13,404 nt of DNA from DASXRA01 sp046734315 (GTDB lineage Bacteria > Actinomycetota > Actinomycetes > Mycobacteriales > Jatrophihabitantaceae), in contig JBKPQY010000045.1 of NCBI GenBank assembly GCA_046734315.1, positions 1-13,404 of the forward strand. The letters run 5' to 3'. Under the pieces are notes generated by a model, which saw only the letters and a list, made by a program, of their open reading frames with translations, had not been told where the DNA came from and did no database searches. The position numbers and the translations under genes are program-made. Of the stretch, positions 1-7,470 are shown in pieces (the stretch's first letter is position 1; each line of letters opens with the position of its first letter).

Positions 1-459
1 GTCGATGTGCGTGGCATACGAGCCGATCGCCACGAGTGCCGTGAGGTACAGGAACGCCTTGAACAGCCGGTCGAACTCGGCAGGACCGGCGCCGACGTAG
101 CGGCCTTCGTAGGCACGATTCAGCGCGACGACGGCCACCCACGCCAACGGCGTGAGCACGCATACAAGTGCGTACGCGCGCAGGTTCGTCGAACGCTCCG
201 GCACGCCGAAGCGGGCCAGATATGCGACGGCGACGGCAACCCCGGCCGCGATCAGGTCGACTGTGACGAGTCCTCGCTGGTAGCGACGCATCCATCGCGC
301 CCGCGCCCGCGGAGATGCCGTCCGTCGCGCGAGAACCGGATCTGTCGCGGGCCCCGGCGGCGTGGTGAGCGCACCGAGCTCAGACTCGAGCACGTCATGC
401 TGTCCCCCGCCGGCGGCCTTCAGGCCACCCCGATACATGTGCCCCCCGTTTTCCGTCAT
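1..459 (-). CDS. Membrane sugar transferase, N-terminal part (polyprenyl glycosylphosphotransferase-like), cut by window edge
   Basis: The reverse strand reads openly from here off the left edge, giving 153 residues. A basic N-terminal tail (ARRTASPRARARWMRRYQR) is followed by hydrophobic segments at about residues 63-84, 95-117 and 133-149. Between the second and third segments lies NRAYEGRYVGAGPAEFDRLFKA. This 'AYE-R-G-G--EF-R' pattern followed by a SYA-containing helix is typical of the membrane half of actinobacterial exopolysaccharide polyprenyl glycosylphosphotransferases, which move a sugar-1-phosphate onto undecaprenyl phosphate at the inner membrane. The catalytic bacterial sugar transferase domain would lie to the left and is not visible, so the family call rests on the N-terminal region only. 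ATGs at 468, 459 and 438 are all in frame. I chose 459 (MTENGG...), but none has a well-placed ribosome binding site: a G run lies only 3 nt before the ATG at 438. The gene is divergent from ppc. Confidence 0.7.
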   Translation of the reverse strand, partial: MTENGGHMYRGGLKAAGGGQHDVLESELGALTTPPGPATDPVLARRTASPRARARWMRRYQRGLVTVDLIAAGVAVAVAYLARFGVPERSTNLRAYALVCVLTPLAWVAVVALNRAYEGRYVGAGPAEFDRLFKAFLYLTALVAIGSYATHID

Positions 460-480
460 GCGGGTCATTGCTGACCCGCA
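459..480. repeat. Perfect 9-bp inverted repeat at the sugar transferase start
   Basis: TGCGGGTCA (459-467) and TGACCCGCA (472-480) are exact reverse complements around a 4-nt centre, TTGC. The repeat abuts the chosen start codon of the minus-strand sugar transferase. It could be an operator for an unknown regulator, or an mRNA hairpin sequestering the start. The spacer from 469 to 783 otherwise holds only a looser 7-bp inverted repeat (517-523 with 542-548), a small 5-bp stem (577-589) and the ppc promoter region. I see no gene in it. Confidence 0.55.
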
Positions 481-770
481 CGACGCCCCCGATTTTGCGC
501 AGCGGCGAGGGGAACCGTCAGTCCCATTCCCCCCGGCCGATGACTGACCCGACGTTTATAGCGCGTGTGGTCCTGCTGGGGAAGCCCCAAAGTGCAGCGA
601 CGAGAAATCTAGAGGTTGCGCAGCGCGAACATCGACTCCTCGTGCATCTCTCACTACGATCTGTAGAGCAGCTCGTCCGTTGCCCCCGGGATTGCCGCAG
701 GCGCTCCGCATTGGTTCCGAGTGGGCAGTACGCGCTAGTCGCCGGAGCACGCCGCGTCCAGAGGCTGCGG

Positions 771-776
771 GACAAT
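771..776 (+). promoter_or_regulatory. Candidate -10 box of ppc (leaderless start)
   Basis: GACAAT lies 7 nt upstream of the GTG at 784. It matches the TATAAT consensus except at positions 1 and 3. No convincing -35 is visible. No purine-rich ribosome binding site precedes the GTG, so the transcript probably starts at or next to the start codon. This is inferred from position alone. Confidence 0.4.
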
Positions 777-783
777 CAGGCGT

Positions 784-3585
784 GTGACCGACGCGTCGAA
801 CATTCTCGTCCCAACCGATGTCGTCCTGCCCACCCACCCCGGAACCGACGACTCCGAACTGCGGGCGGACGTGCGCCGTGTCGGCGTCCTGCTCGGCGAG
901 TCGCTCGTCCGGCAGGAGGGCCCGGAACTGCTCGACCTGGTCGAACGAGTGCGTGCGCTCACCAAGCACAGCAAGGAACCCGGCGGTGACCGCGCCCGTG
1001 ACGAGGTGCGCGCCCTGCTCGCCGGGCTGCCGATTGACACGGCGTCGGCACTGGTGCGCGCGTTCGCCGCGTACTTTCATCTGGCCAACGTGGCCGAGCA
1101 GGTTGACCGGGTACGCAGCCTGTCGCGGCGCGACGCCGACGCTGGATGGTTGGCAAGTTCCGTCACGGCGGTAGCGGGCGAGCTGGGCTCGACCGGTCTG
1201 GGCGAGGCCGTCGAACGACTGGCCGTCCGGCCTGTCTTCACAGCTCATCCGACGGAAGCGAGCCGCCGCTCGATCTTGACAAAGGTGCGCCGCGTCGCAG
1301 ACGTGCTGGCCCGGCCCTCCGTCCCCGACTCCCGGGCGCGCGAACGACAGGACCGTGCACTCGCGGAGGTGATCGACCTCATCTGGCAGACCGACGAGCT
1401 TCGCCAGAACAAGCCCACGCCGGTCGATGAAGCGCGCAATGTCGTGTTCTACCTGCAAGATCTCGTCGACGAGACCATGCCGGAGCTCGCCGACGACCTG
1501 GCCGCCGAGCTCGCCCGGCATGGCGCACGCCTCGCCGCGGACGCTGCCCCGCTGACATTCGGCACCTGGATCGGCGGCGATCGCGACGGCAACCCGAATG
1601 TCACCGCCGACGTCACCCGGGACGTGCTCCGGCTGCACCACCACGTCGCCGCCCGTGCCATCACCCGCGCGGTCGATGCGCTGATCGCCGAGCTGTCGTC
1701 GTCCACCACGATCGTCGGCGTTACGCCCGAGCTTCGCGCGTCGATCGAAGCAGACCTCGCCGCACTACCCGAGATCGACCCGCGGCTGATCAGCCTGAAC
1801 GCCACCGAGCCGTACCGGCTGAAGCTGACCTGCATCAATGCCAAGATCGCCAACACCCAGGCGCGCGTCGACTCCCTCGCTCCGCATCAGCCTGGCCGCG
1901 ACTATCTCGGCAAGTCGCAGCTACTGGCCGAGCTGGCACTGCTGGCCGACTCCCTGCGCGTCCACGCCGGCGCCTTGATCGCCGACGGGCTGCTCGCCCG
2001 GGTACGGCGCACCGTCGCCGTGTTCGGGCTGCATCTCGCCACGATGGACGTCCGCGAGCACGCCGACGCCCACCACCACGCGGTGGGCCAGCTCGTCGAC
2101 CGCCTCGTCGAACAGACGTGGCTGTACGCCGACATGCCCCGCGAGTACCGCTCACGGCTGCTGGCGCGCGAACTCGCCTCGCGGCGGCCGCTGAGCCAGA
2201 CGCCACCAGCCCTCGACGAGGCCGGTGCGGGCACGTTCGCGGTGTTCACCGCCATCCGGCGTGCGCTCGACACGTACGGCCCCGAGGTGATCGAGAGCTA
2301 CGTCGTGTCGATGACGCGCGGCGCCGACGACATCCTGGCGGCCGCCGTGCTGGCCCGCGAGGCGCGGCTCGTCGACGTGCACGGAGCGGGGCCCGCAGGG
2401 CGGTTTGCGCGCATCGGGTTCGTGCCGCTGCTCGAGACCGTCGACGAGCTTCGCCGTTCCGGTGAGGTGCTCGACGAGCTCCTGTCCGACCCGACCTATC
2501 GCTTGATCGTCAGCCTGCGGGGCGATGTGCAGGAGGTGATGCTCGGCTACTCCGATTCCAACAAGGAGGCCGGTATCACGACGTCGCAGTGGCAGATCCA
2601 CCTTGCGCAGCGGGCATTACGCGACGTGGCCGCGCGACACGGCGTACGGCTGCGACTGTTCCACGGCCGCGGGGGCACGGTCGGCCGCGGTGGCGGGCCG
2701 ACATACGACTCGATCCTGGCGCAGCCGTGGGGCGTTCTTGACGGCGAGATCAAGTTCACGGAACAGGGTGAGGTGATCAGCGACAAGTACACGCTGCCCG
2801 CGCTCGCTCGTGAGAACCTCGAGCTGACCGTGGCGGCAGTGCTTCAGGCGTCCACGCTGCACGTCGCGCCCCGGCAGCCGGACGAACAGCTGGCGCGCTG
2901 GGACGGGACCATGAACGTTGTCAGTACTGCAGCGTACGGAGCGTACCGCGCGCTGATCGATGACCCCGACCTGCCCGGCTACTTCCTCGCGTCCACGCCG
3001 GTCGAACAGCTCGGGTCGCTGAACATCGGCTCGCGGCCGGCGCGCCGCCCCGCCTCCGGCGGAGGCATCGGGGGACTGCGCGCCATTCCGTGGGTGTTCG
3101 GGTGGACGCAATCGAGGCAGATCGTGCCCGGCTGGTTCGGAGTCGGCGCGGGGCTGCGCGCCGCTCGTGAGGCGGGCCTCGACGACGTGCTCAAGGAGAT
3201 GCACGCCGAGTGGAACTTCTTCCGGACGTTCGTCTCCAACGTGGAGATGACGCTCGCCAAGACCGATCTAGGGGTCGCGGAGCATTACGTTTCATCGCTT
3301 GTGCCGGAGCCGTTGCGCCGGCCGTTCGACGTGATCCGTGCCGAGCACGACCTCGCCGTGGCCGAGGTGCTGCGCATTACCGGCGAGGGCCGGCTGCTCG
3401 ACAATTCACCCTTGCTGCAAAGGACGTTCGCCGTTCGCGACGCGTACCTCGACCCGATCTCCTACTTGCAGGTCGACCTGCTCGCCCGGGTCCGTGCCGA
3501 CGAGTCAGCGGTCGCGCCGGAATTACGCCGGGCGCTGCTGCTCACCATAAACGGCGTGGCCGCGGGCCTCCGCAACACAGGCTGA
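784..3585 (+). CDS. ppc: Phosphoenolpyruvate carboxylase
   Basis: This 933-residue cytosolic enzyme carboxylates phosphoenolpyruvate with bicarbonate to oxaloacetate, refilling the TCA cycle. The length is normal for the family. The catalytic signatures are all present. FTAHPTEA carries His155. GGDRDGNP lies near residue 264. GYSDSNKEAG carries Lys594. FHGRGGTVGRGGGP spans about 626-639 and contains the phosphate-binding arginines 629 and 635. FTEQGEVISDKY, and LRAIPWVFGWTQSR with its glycine-rich lead (PASGGGIGG), follow. The chain ends in NTG, the invariant C-terminus that closes over the active site. The GTG start is chosen because the upstream frame gives no family-like extension and a -10-like box lies 7 nt before it. 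Transcription is divergent from the sugar transferase gene; the next gene starts 26 nt downstream. Confidence 0.97.
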   Translation: MTDASNILVPTDVVLPTHPGTDDSELRADVRRVGVLLGESLVRQEGPELLDLVERVRALTKHSKEPGGDRARDEVRALLAGLPIDTASALVRAFAAYFHLANVAEQVDRVRSLSRRDADAGWLASSVTAVAGELGSTGLGEAVERLAVRPVFTAHPTEASRRSILTKVRRVADVLARPSVPDSRARERQDRALAEVIDLIWQTDELRQNKPTPVDEARNVVFYLQDLVDETMPELADDLAAELARHGARLAADAAPLTFGTWIGGDRDGNPNVTADVTRDVLRLHHHVAARAITRAVDALIAELSSSTTIVGVTPELRASIEADLAALPEIDPRLISLNATEPYRLKLTCINAKIANTQARVDSLAPHQPGRDYLGKSQLLAELALLADSLRVHAGALIADGLLARVRRTVAVFGLHLATMDVREHADAHHHAVGQLVDRLVEQTWLYADMPREYRSRLLARELASRRPLSQTPPALDEAGAGTFAVFTAIRRALDTYGPEVIESYVVSMTRGADDILAAAVLAREARLVDVHGAGPAGRFARIGFVPLLETVDELRRSGEVLDELLSDPTYRLIVSLRGDVQEVMLGYSDSNKEAGITTSQWQIHLAQRALRDVAARHGVRLRLFHGRGGTVGRGGGPTYDSILAQPWGVLDGEIKFTEQGEVISDKYTLPALARENLELTVAAVLQASTLHVAPRQPDEQLARWDGTMNVVSTAAYGAYRALIDDPDLPGYFLASTPVEQLGSLNIGSRPARRPASGGGIGGLRAIPWVFGWTQSRQIVPGWFGVGAGLRAAREAGLDDVLKEMHAEWNFFRTFVSNVEMTLAKTDLGVAEHYVSSLVPEPLRRPFDVIRAEHDLAVAEVLRITGEGRLLDNSPLLQRTFAVRDAYLDPISYLQVDLLARVRADESAVAPELRRALLLTINGVAAGLRNTG

Positions 3586-3599
3586 GCACGGTGTAAAGG

Positions 3600-3605
3600 T
3601 ACTGT
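3600..3605 (+). promoter_or_regulatory. Candidate -10 box of the vapBC pair
   Basis: TACTGT (a TANNNT box) ends 6 nt before the ATG at 3612, the spacing expected of a leaderless transcript. There is no good -35 match and no ribosome binding site at normal distance. The box suggests the toxin-antitoxin pair has its own promoter rather than depending on ppc read-through. Confidence 0.4.
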
Positions 3606-3611
3606 CGCCGT

Positions 3612-3881
3612 ATGGCCAAGGAGAAGGTCACGCTGACCCTGGATGCCGATCAGCTCGCAGAGCTGCGCTCGCTGCTCGGAGCGCGAAGCTTGTCGGCGGC
3701 AGTCGATGCGGCGCTCCGGTCATACACGGCGAAGGTCAAGCATCTGGCTGCAGTCGACGAGTGGCTCGCCGAGCTCGAGCGCGACCATGGCCCGGTACCA
3801 CCCGAGACGCTCGACTGGGCCGCGCAGCTCGTCGATCGGTGGGAGGCAGAGCGGCGCACGTCCGGCAAGCGTGCCAGCTAG
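3612..3881 (+). CDS. Ribbon-helix-helix antitoxin (VapB-like)
   Basis: This 89-residue acidic and basic protein begins KEKVTLTLDADQLAELRSLLG. The beta strand KVTLTLD followed by two helices (DQLAELRSLLG and SLSAAVDAALRSY, up to about residue 38) is the ribbon-helix-helix (CopG/MetJ-type) DNA-binding dimer fold. The charged C-terminal part (WLAELERDHG...LVDRWEAERR) is the usual toxin-wrapping region of such antitoxins. The ORF ends 6 nt before a PIN-domain ORF on the same strand, the standard vapB-vapC order. By family knowledge it should bind its own promoter and neutralise the toxin. I do not see an obvious operator palindrome. The subfamily is uncertain. Confidence 0.8.
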   Translation: MAKEKVTLTLDADQLAELRSLLGARSLSAAVDAALRSYTAKVKHLAAVDEWLAELERDHGPVPPETLDWAAQLVDRWEAERRTSGKRAS

Positions 3882-3887
3882 ATCCGG

Positions 3888-4292
3888 ATGCTGCTGCTCG
3901 ATAGCGAAGCCATCTCAGCGCTCGCCCACGGCTCGGCCCGGCGACGTGATCGCGTTCGGGCGCTCGTTGCCGAGATGCGCCGGCGCAACCTGCCTATCGG
4001 CACGGTGGCAGCGGTACTTGCCGAGGTCGTCCGCGGGCGGGCCGCCGACGCCGGCATCTTCGCCGGGTTGCGGCGGGAGCGAGTCGAGGTACATCCGGTC
4101 GGCACGCGCGTCGGCGTGCGCGCCGGACAGCTGCTGGGCGAGATCAGGGCCGGCTCGGACGCAGCGCTCGACGCGTTCGTCATCGCGGTGGCGGACCTCG
4201 AAGGCGGCGCCGTCGTGGCAACGGTCGACGCACACGACATGACGCGCTTGGCCGCTCACGCGGACGGAGTGGTCGTCGCCGACATCGGCTAA
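3888..4292 (+). CDS. PIN-domain toxin (VapC-like ribonuclease)
   Basis: The 134-residue protein opens MLLLDSEAISAL, the first strand and helix of a PIN domain with the metal-binding aspartate at residue 5. Candidates for the rest of the acidic cluster are Glu46 (LAEVVRG), Asp95 (LDAFVIAVA) and Asp114 (VVATVDAHDM). All four sit in the expected order, so the nuclease site looks intact. VapC toxins cleave RNA, commonly tRNA or rRNA, in a Mg-dependent manner when freed from their antitoxin; the specific target here cannot be read from sequence. The start lies 6 nt after the antitoxin stop codon, implying co-transcription. The glycine- and arginine-rich middle (GLRRERVEVHPVGTRVGVRAGQ) is typical of the VapC fold between helices. 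Confidence 0.8.
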   Translation: MLLLDSEAISALAHGSARRRDRVRALVAEMRRRNLPIGTVAAVLAEVVRGRAADAGIFAGLRRERVEVHPVGTRVGVRAGQLLGEIRAGSDAALDAFVIAVADLEGGAVVATVDAHDMTRLAAHADGVVVADIG

Positions 4293-4370
4293 GCCCGGTT
4301 GACCGTCGATTTCCGTGCACCGTCTTGTCGGGGCGTTGCGCGCAGCACGGCGTGGGAGTCCCATGGTCAC

Positions 4371-5495
4371 GTGGACGGCGAGGAGGAGCTGCTCGCCGGC
4401 GGCCGCCCGGGAACGCCGCGCCGGGTGCGCGTCGCGGCGGTGCTGCTTGCCGGCGCGGCGATCGCGGCGCTCATAGTCGCCCGAACGTGGCCGCATCCCC
4501 GGCACGTCCCGGTGACGCCGGCGTCGTCCACCTGGCCTGAAGCCGCGGGCGTCTGCGGAACCACCCAGGTCCCGTTCGTGTCGACCATTCGCCCTGCCGA
4601 ACGTACCGGCATCCGGGTGGTGCTCGGCGGCGATCGGCTGCGCACCGTCGACTTCGACAGCGGGCAATGGCGCGACATGCCGAGCCTGCCCCTCGCGCGT
4701 GGCGAGTTCATCAGCGCGATGGAGCCGGGTGCCGTGGTGGCGGCGCAGTGTCTTTCCGGTGACGCCCAGGTCCTGCACATCGCCACCGGCAAAGGCACCG
4801 TTGTGGCGCACGGGGGTGTCGCACTGCTGGGCGGAGGGCGCGCAGTCATGGACACGACCGTTGTCCCGCTCGGTCGCGGCCCGGCAGTGCGGCTGCCGGC
4901 CGACTTTGAAGCAGAAGCCGTCGCCGGCAACGTAGTCGCCGGGCAGGACCCACCCGGGTTGGTGCTGGTGGACGCGGCGACCGGTCGCATCCGTGCGCGT
5001 GTCGGTGAGGGCGCCACCGTGGCAGCAGACGACCGCATGCTGGTATGGACGGGTACGTGCGACAACCCGAGCAACCCGTGCCCGATTCACCGGCGCATGC
5101 TCGCCACCGGCGCGACGACCAACTACCTCGCACCCCGCTCGCCCCGAGCCCTCGACGGCGCGATCAGCCACGACGGCACGCGGCTCGCGTTCACGCTGCG
5201 CCGCGCGCAGCAGGATCCGCGGTTCGCCACCGAGCATCCCGCGCCGCCGGCCGACATCGCGGTCCTGCGCTTCGACACCGGCGGAATCGACGTCGTGCCG
5301 GGTGTCGAGCTGCCGCCCCTCGGATACGGCGCCACGCTCGCGTTCTCGGCCGACGACCGATGGCTCGTGCTCGGGCTGAACGCCGGTTCGACGATTCGGC
5401 TGCTGGCGTGGCGGCCCGGGCTGGCGCATCCGTACGAGTGCTCGCCGATCCCGGCAAAGGCGCTCTACGCACCGCCTCTCCAGATGTTGGGCTGA
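4371..5495 (+). CDS. Membrane-anchored beta-propeller-like protein, unknown function
   Basis: I do not recognise a named family. From the GTG at 4371 the protein has 374 residues. It has a short acidic N-terminus (MDGEEELLAGG), a basic patch, then one hydrophobic segment at about residues 19-37 (RVAAVLLAGAAIAALIVA), so the rest is probably outside the membrane. The body shows repeated strand-turn units typical of WD40/TolB-like propellers: RTVDFDSGQWRDMP, VLHIATGKGTVVAHGG, GLVLVDAATGRIRARVGEG, and LAFSADDRWLVLGLNAGSTIRLLAWRPG near the end. Five cysteines lie in the exported part, two of them close together (TCDNPSNPC), which could form disulfides. The frame also opens at a TTG (4299) and has a GTG at 4425 just before the membrane segment. 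4371 gives the most natural membrane topology, but none has a strong ribosome binding site. Confidence 0.6.
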   Translation: MDGEEELLAGGRPGTPRRVRVAAVLLAGAAIAALIVARTWPHPRHVPVTPASSTWPEAAGVCGTTQVPFVSTIRPAERTGIRVVLGGDRLRTVDFDSGQWRDMPSLPLARGEFISAMEPGAVVAAQCLSGDAQVLHIATGKGTVVAHGGVALLGGGRAVMDTTVVPLGRGPAVRLPADFEAEAVAGNVVAGQDPPGLVLVDAATGRIRARVGEGATVAADDRMLVWTGTCDNPSNPCPIHRRMLATGATTNYLAPRSPRALDGAISHDGTRLAFTLRRAQQDPRFATEHPAPPADIAVLRFDTGGIDVVPGVELPPLGYGATLAFSADDRWLVLGLNAGSTIRLLAWRPGLAHPYECSPIPAKALYAPPLQMLG

Positions 5496-5525
5496 CGTCC
5501 GAAAACCGCTAGCCGATGTCGGACG
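5496..5525. repeat. Interrupted palindrome between the propeller gene and the Ada-AlkA gene
   Basis: CGTCCGA (5496-5502) and TCGGACG (5519-5525) are exact reverse complements. Their centre coincides with the self-complementary GCTAGC at 5508-5513. The left arm begins at the base after the propeller gene stop codon. No U-tract follows, so an operator for the repair genes or a U-less terminator are both possible. It covers the ATG at 5516, which argues for the later start of the Ada-AlkA gene. Confidence 0.5.
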
Positions 5526-5548
5526 GCTCCCCCAGACTGGATGTCGTG

Positions 5549-6958
5549 ATGCCTGAACCGGAAACCTGTTACCGCGCCCTGCAGGGCCGGGACGCCCGCT
5601 TCGACGGGTGGTTCTTCGTCGCCGTGCGCACCACGGGGATCTACTGCCGGCCTTCCTGTCCGGCGATCACGCCGCACCGCAAGAACGTCTCGTTCCACCC
5701 GAGCTCCGCTGCCGCGCAGCGCGCCGGATACCGGGCGTGCAAGCGTTGCCGGCCGGATGCCTCGCCCGGCTCGCCCGAATGGGACGTGCGGGGGGACCTT
5801 GCCGGGCGCGCGATGCGGCTGATCCGCGACGGGATTGTCGACCGCGAGGGGATTCCGGGCCTGGCCACGCGGCTCGGCTACTCGGAACGGCAGGTCCACC
5901 GCACACTCATCGCCGAGGTCGGCGCCGGCCCGCTCGCACTCGCCCGCGCACAGCGAGCCCAGACGGCGCGCATTCTTCTCGAGACGACCGACATGCCGGC
6001 GGGAGACGTCGCATTTGCCGCCGGATTCGCGAGCATCCGCCAATTCAACGAGACGGTCCAAGCGGTATTCGCCACGACACCGACCGGCCTGCGTGCCGCC
6101 CGCCGGCCGGACGTGTCGCCGTCCACCGGTGTGCTCGACCTGCGGCTGCCGTACCGCGCGCCGATGGATCTCCAGGCGACGCTGGAATTCCTGGGCGCAC
6201 GGGCGATTCCCGGCGTCGAGGAGTTCGACGGCGACACGTTCACGCGGACGCTGCGACTGCCCGGCGGACCGGCGCTAGCAACGCTGCGCGATGGCGGCGG
6301 CTACGTCCGCTGCCAGCTGCGGCTCACCGACCAGCGCGACCTGATCACCGCCGTCGCCCGAATCCGCCGCCTTCTCGACCTGGACGCGGACCCGGTCGCC
6401 GTCGACACGGCGTTCGAGGCCGACGCACAGCTCGCGCCGCTGGCCCGCAAGCATCCCGGTCTGCGTTCCCCCGGCGCCGCGGACGGGTTCGAGATGGCGG
6501 TGCGAGCGATCGTCGGCCAGCAGGTGTCGGTGCCCGGCGCGCGCACGCTGCTGGGGCGCATGGCAACATCGTTCGGCACGCCGGCATTCGACGAGTGGCG
6601 GCTGTTCCCGTCGGCCGGCACCTTCGCGGACACCGACCCGGACGTTCTGCCCATGCCGCGCCGACGTGCAGCCACGCTGCATACCGTCGCCGCCGCGATG
6701 GCCTCGGGATCGCTGGAACTCGACCCAGGCGCCGATCGCGCGGCGAGCCGCGCCGCGCTGCTCGCAACGCCCGGCATCGGTGCATGGACCGCGGAGTACC
6801 TGCTGATGCGTGCCGTCGGCGACCCGGACGTCCTGCTCACGGGCGACCTCGGTGTTCGGCGCGCGGCGACATCGCTTGGTATCGAGGTATCCGATGGACG
6901 ACCTGGCTGGGCGCCGTGGCGCTCGTACGCCACGCACCAACTCTGGAGGCTGCTATGA
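5549..6958 (+). CDS. Ada-type sensor fused to AlkA-type 3-methyladenine DNA glycosylase
   Basis: This is a bifunctional alkylation-damage protein of 469 residues. Residues 1-75 are the Ada zinc domain: CYRALQGRDARFDG, then GIYCRPSCPA and ACKRCRPDA supply the four zinc cysteines (33, 37, 64, 67), Cys33 being the expected methylphosphotriester acceptor. An AraC-type double helix-turn-helix follows (about 80-175), with PAGDVAFAAGFASIRQFNETVQAVFATTP as the second motif. The C-terminal half is an AlkA fold: GQQVS, the helix-hairpin-helix TPGIGAWTAEYLL, and TGDLGVRRA with the likely catalytic Asp433. It ends WAPWRSYATHQLW, as family members do. In this family methyl transfer turns the protein into an activator of repair genes, while the glycosylase removes alkylated purines. 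An in-frame ATG at 5516 would add 11 residues. I prefer 5549 because homologues start just before the CYRAL segment and 5516 lies inside a palindrome. The stop overlaps the next start (ATGA). Confidence 0.93.
   Translation: MPEPETCYRALQGRDARFDGWFFVAVRTTGIYCRPSCPAITPHRKNVSFHPSSAAAQRAGYRACKRCRPDASPGSPEWDVRGDLAGRAMRLIRDGIVDREGIPGLATRLGYSERQVHRTLIAEVGAGPLALARAQRAQTARILLETTDMPAGDVAFAAGFASIRQFNETVQAVFATTPTGLRAARRPDVSPSTGVLDLRLPYRAPMDLQATLEFLGARAIPGVEEFDGDTFTRTLRLPGGPALATLRDGGGYVRCQLRLTDQRDLITAVARIRRLLDLDADPVAVDTAFEADAQLAPLARKHPGLRSPGAADGFEMAVRAIVGQQVSVPGARTLLGRMATSFGTPAFDEWRLFPSAGTFADTDPDVLPMPRRRAATLHTVAAAMASGSLELDPGADRAASRAALLATPGIGAWTAEYLLMRAVGDPDVLLTGDLGVRRAATSLGIEVSDGRPGWAPWRSYATHQLWRLL
6945..6949 (+). 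promoter_or_regulatory. Ribosome binding site of ogt
   Basis: GGAGG lies 5 nt before the ATG at 6955, inside the last codons of the Ada-AlkA gene. Stop and start overlap as ATGA. A strong site plus overlap indicates translational coupling, giving fixed co-production of the glycosylase fusion and the methyltransferase. Confidence 0.8.
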
Positions 6959-7443
6959 AGTACACGTATATCGACTCGCCGATCGGCATGCTGCTGCTCA
7001 CGCGCGACGAAGGCGGTCTTACCGGCCTGGACCTGCCGACAGCACGGTATCCCCAGCGGATTCGTGACGATTGGGAGCGCGATGACACAGCGTTCGACGA
7101 CGTGCGCGCCCAGCTCAGCGAGTACTTCGCCGGGACGCGGCAGCAGTTCGATCTGCCGCTGAACGCGCTTGGAAACCCGTTTCAGCATGCTGTCTGGCAC
7201 GCGCTCACCGAGATCCCGTACGGCGAGACGACCAGCTATGGCAAGGTCGCCGTCGCCGTCGGCCACCCGGATGGGGCGCGTGCTGTCGGTGTCGCCAACG
7301 GGCAGAATCCGATCCCGATCATCGTGCCGTGTCATCGTGTCATCGGCGCGGACGGGTCGCTGATCGGATACGGCGGGGGGCTTTCCACCAAGCGCTGGCT
7401 ACTCGACCACGAGGCGCACCACGCCGGCCTCACCCTGGTCTGA
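6955..7443 (+). CDS. ogt: Methylated-DNA--protein-cysteine S-methyltransferase
   Basis: The 162-residue suicide enzyme transfers the alkyl group from O6-alkylguanine to its own cysteine. The active site IVPCHRVIGADGSLIGYGGG is intact: PCHRV with the acceptor cysteine, followed by the YGGG loop. The DNA-binding helix region (FQHAVWHALTEIPYGETTSYGKVAVAVGHPDGARAVGVANGQNP) carries the arginine finger and the asparagine-hinge sequence. The short N-terminal domain (MKYTYIDSPIGMLLLT) is standard for Ogt/MGMT. It overlaps the Ada-AlkA gene by 4 nt with a strong ribosome binding site, so the two form an adaptive-response-like operon in which the upstream sensor probably controls both. The name could equally be given as the ogt/adaB type; the enzyme activity is not in doubt. 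Confidence 0.95.
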   Translation: MKYTYIDSPIGMLLLTRDEGGLTGLDLPTARYPQRIRDDWERDDTAFDDVRAQLSEYFAGTRQQFDLPLNALGNPFQHAVWHALTEIPYGETTSYGKVAVAVGHPDGARAVGVANGQNPIPIIVPCHRVIGADGSLIGYGGGLSTKRWLLDHEAHHAGLTLV

Positions 7444-7452
7444 GGCCGGCGT
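7421..7452. terminator. Stem-loop terminator between convergent ogt and RDD genes
   Basis: ACGCCGGCCTCA (7421-7432) and TGAGGCCGGCGT (7441-7452) form a perfect 12-bp stem with an 8-nt loop. The right arm begins with the ogt stop codon TGA, so the left arm is coding sequence. There is no U-tract on either side, as is common in high-GC actinobacterial terminators. The RDD gene, read on the other strand, ends at 7471, so the same stem could serve both transcripts. Confidence 0.7.
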
Positions 7453-7470
7453 CGTCGACGGTCCTACGCG

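Noticed and set aside
7..474. Open 155-codon plus-strand frame at the left edge
   Set aside because: It is Arg/His-rich shadow sequence; the opposite strand reads as a membrane protein with a family-like motif.
556..1644. Long minus-strand frame across the start of ppc
   Set aside because: It is antisense to conserved PEP carboxylase sequence and its translation resembles no protein fold; such frames are expected in high-GC coding DNA.
4299..4370. TTG start at 4299 for the propeller gene
   Set aside because: It adds 24 residues with no family-like character before the acidic start and membrane segment; no ribosome binding site.
3915..5429. 504-codon minus-strand frame opposite the PIN toxin and propeller genes
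   Set aside because: Composition is rich in Arg, Gly and His without hydrophobic pattern, and the plus strand carries recognisable PIN and propeller features.
5608..7443. 611-codon plus-strand frame joining an alternate Ada-AlkA frame to ogt
   Set aside because: The upstream 450 codons are an off-frame reading of the Ada-AlkA gene. ogt has its own ATG at 6955 with a strong ribosome binding site.
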